Shown: positions 40,978 through 41,669 of the stretch, in pieces
Numbering within the stretch: position 1 is the stretch's first letter
Layout of the letters: every line of letters starts with the position of its first letter
NCBI GenBank assembly: GCA_964587915.1
Contig: CAZPMK010000014.1
Location: 1 to 41,669, forward strand
Direction: 5' to 3'
Source of the DNA: CAG-177 sp964587915
Lineage (GTDB): Bacteria; Bacillota; Clostridia; Oscillospirales; Acutalibacteraceae
DNA: 41,669 nucleotides
The notes under the pieces: model-generated
Database searches by the model: none
The model's input: the letters and a program-made list of their open reading frames with translations, nothing else
What the model was told of the DNA's origin: nothing
Made by a program: the position numbers and the translations under genes

Positions 40978-41669
40978 TTATTCCTCCTCTGATGCTGCTT
41001 CTTCTGCCTGTGCCTCGGGAGCGGTCTGCTCGCCCTGTCTGCCCTCGATAACTGCATCTGCCATTGCACCTGCAATGAGTTTAACGGCACGGATAGCGTC
41101 ATCGTTGCCGGGGATTACATAATCAACCTCATCGGGATCGCAGTTGGTATCTACGATTGCAACGATGGGGATACCGAGCTTCTTTGCTTCGAGAACGGCA
41201 ATTCTCTCCTTGCGGGGATCTACTATAAACATTGCGGCAGGCTGCTTCTTCATCTCGGTGATGCCGCCCATGAACTTCTCGAGCTTCTCTATTTCAAGAT
41301 TGAGCTTTGTAACCTCTTTCTTGGGAAGGAGATCAAAGGTGCCGTCAGCTTCCATAGCCTTGAGCTGAGCAAGTCTCTTGATTCTCTTCTGAATGGTGTT
41401 GAAGTTTGTGAGCATACCGCCGAGCCAGCGAGCGTTAACAAAGGGCATACCGCAACGAACTGCTTCTTCTTTTACGGAATCCTGAGCCTGCTTCTTTGTG
41501 CCGACGAAAAGGATTTCGCCGCCGTCCGCCGCGATGTCGCGAACGAACATATAAGCTTCCTCGAGCTTCTTAACCGTCTTTTGAAGGTCGATGATGTAGA
41601 TGCCGTTACGCTCCGTGAAGATGTACTCCGCCATTTTGGGATTCCATCTTCTGGTCTGGTGACCGAAGT
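40978..41669 (-). CDS. rpsB: 30S ribosomal protein S2 (5' end beyond window)
   Basis: S2 of the small ribosomal subunit, cut by the window end. The frame reads in from 41669 as FGHQTRRWNPKMAEYIFTER, which is an internal S2 stretch, so the ATG at 41634 is not the start. About 230 residues are visible. GTKKQAQDSVKEEAVRCGMP and NARWLGGMLTNF are S2 motifs. The C-terminus is an acidic, Ala-rich tail. It is followed by tsf at 4 nt. Confidence 0.98.
   Translation of the reverse strand, partial: FGHQTRRWNPKMAEYIFTERNGIYIIDLQKTVKKLEEAYMFVRDIAADGGEILFVGTKKQAQDSVKEEAVRCGMPFVNARWLGGMLTNFNTIQKRIKRLAQLKAMEADGTFDLLPKKEVTKLNLEIEKLEKFMGGITEMKKQPAAMFIVDPRKERIAVLEAKKLGIPIVAIVDTNCDPDEVDYVIPGNDDAIRAVKLIAGAMADAVIEGRQGEQTAPEAQAEEAASEEE

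Overview
The window looks like chromosomal DNA of a low-to-mid GC, anaerobic, probably spore-forming Clostridia member (Ruminococcaceae/Oscillospiraceae-like). The signs are a CotJC-type manganese catalase fragment, SepF and DivIVA division genes, a RicA/YmcA homologue between miaB and mutS, FtsK/SpoIIIE, a TepA-type ClpP-fold protease, a T-box leader, several TTG starts, a split transketolase, indolepyruvate:ferredoxin oxidoreductase and class I (Fe-S) fumarase. No phage, insertion sequence, CRISPR array, tRNA or rRNA was seen. The assignment rests on gene content only.

Region 1 (1-7300) starts with the 3' end of a manganese catalase and its terminator. A minus-strand operon then runs from about 7250 down to 532: T-box leader, AMP-forming acyl/aryl-CoA ligase, iorA, iorB, an Mpv17-like membrane protein, a PaaK-type phenylacetate-CoA ligase and a tandem-ACT protein. 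The T-box specifier reads UAC (Tyr), and the bulge that pairs with the tRNA end reads UGGU, which fits a tRNA with discriminator A. A T-box raises expression when charged tRNA is scarce, which makes little sense for breakdown of aromatic amino acids. The simplest reading is the reverse route: aryl acids are activated to aryl-CoA, reductively carboxylated by IorAB to arylpyruvates, and transaminated to tyrosine. This is the most interesting system in the window.

Region 2 (7300-15000) is a loose set of single genes: histidine phosphatase, cyclophilin, a gene-poor stretch with possible gene remnants, a second acyl-CoA ligase, a ComEC-like metallo-beta-lactamase-fold protein, a SulP-like transporter lacking a STAS domain, and a PiT phosphate transporter coupled to a PhoU-like (DUF47) gene. 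A 12-bp perfect palindrome overlaps the predicted -10 elements of both CoA-ligase promoters.

Region 3 (33370 down to 15020) is one closely packed minus-strand series of 17 genes behind a good promoter and ending in a strong terminator: miaB, ricA-like, mutS, mutL, miaA, a HlyD-like membrane protein, yggS, sepF, divIVA, lspA, rluD, a Cof-type HAD phosphatase, the two transketolase subunits, a large membrane-anchored extracytoplasmic protein, a DivIVA-like coiled-coil protein and a lone class I fumarase beta subunit. It joins mismatch repair, tRNA modification, cell division and carbon metabolism.

Region 4 (39920 down to 33437) is a second minus-strand operon, tepA, ftsK/spoIIIE, ygiQ, a ComEC-like hydrolase and a DUF3006 gene. 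It is preceded by tsf and the 5'-truncated rpsB with their own terminator.
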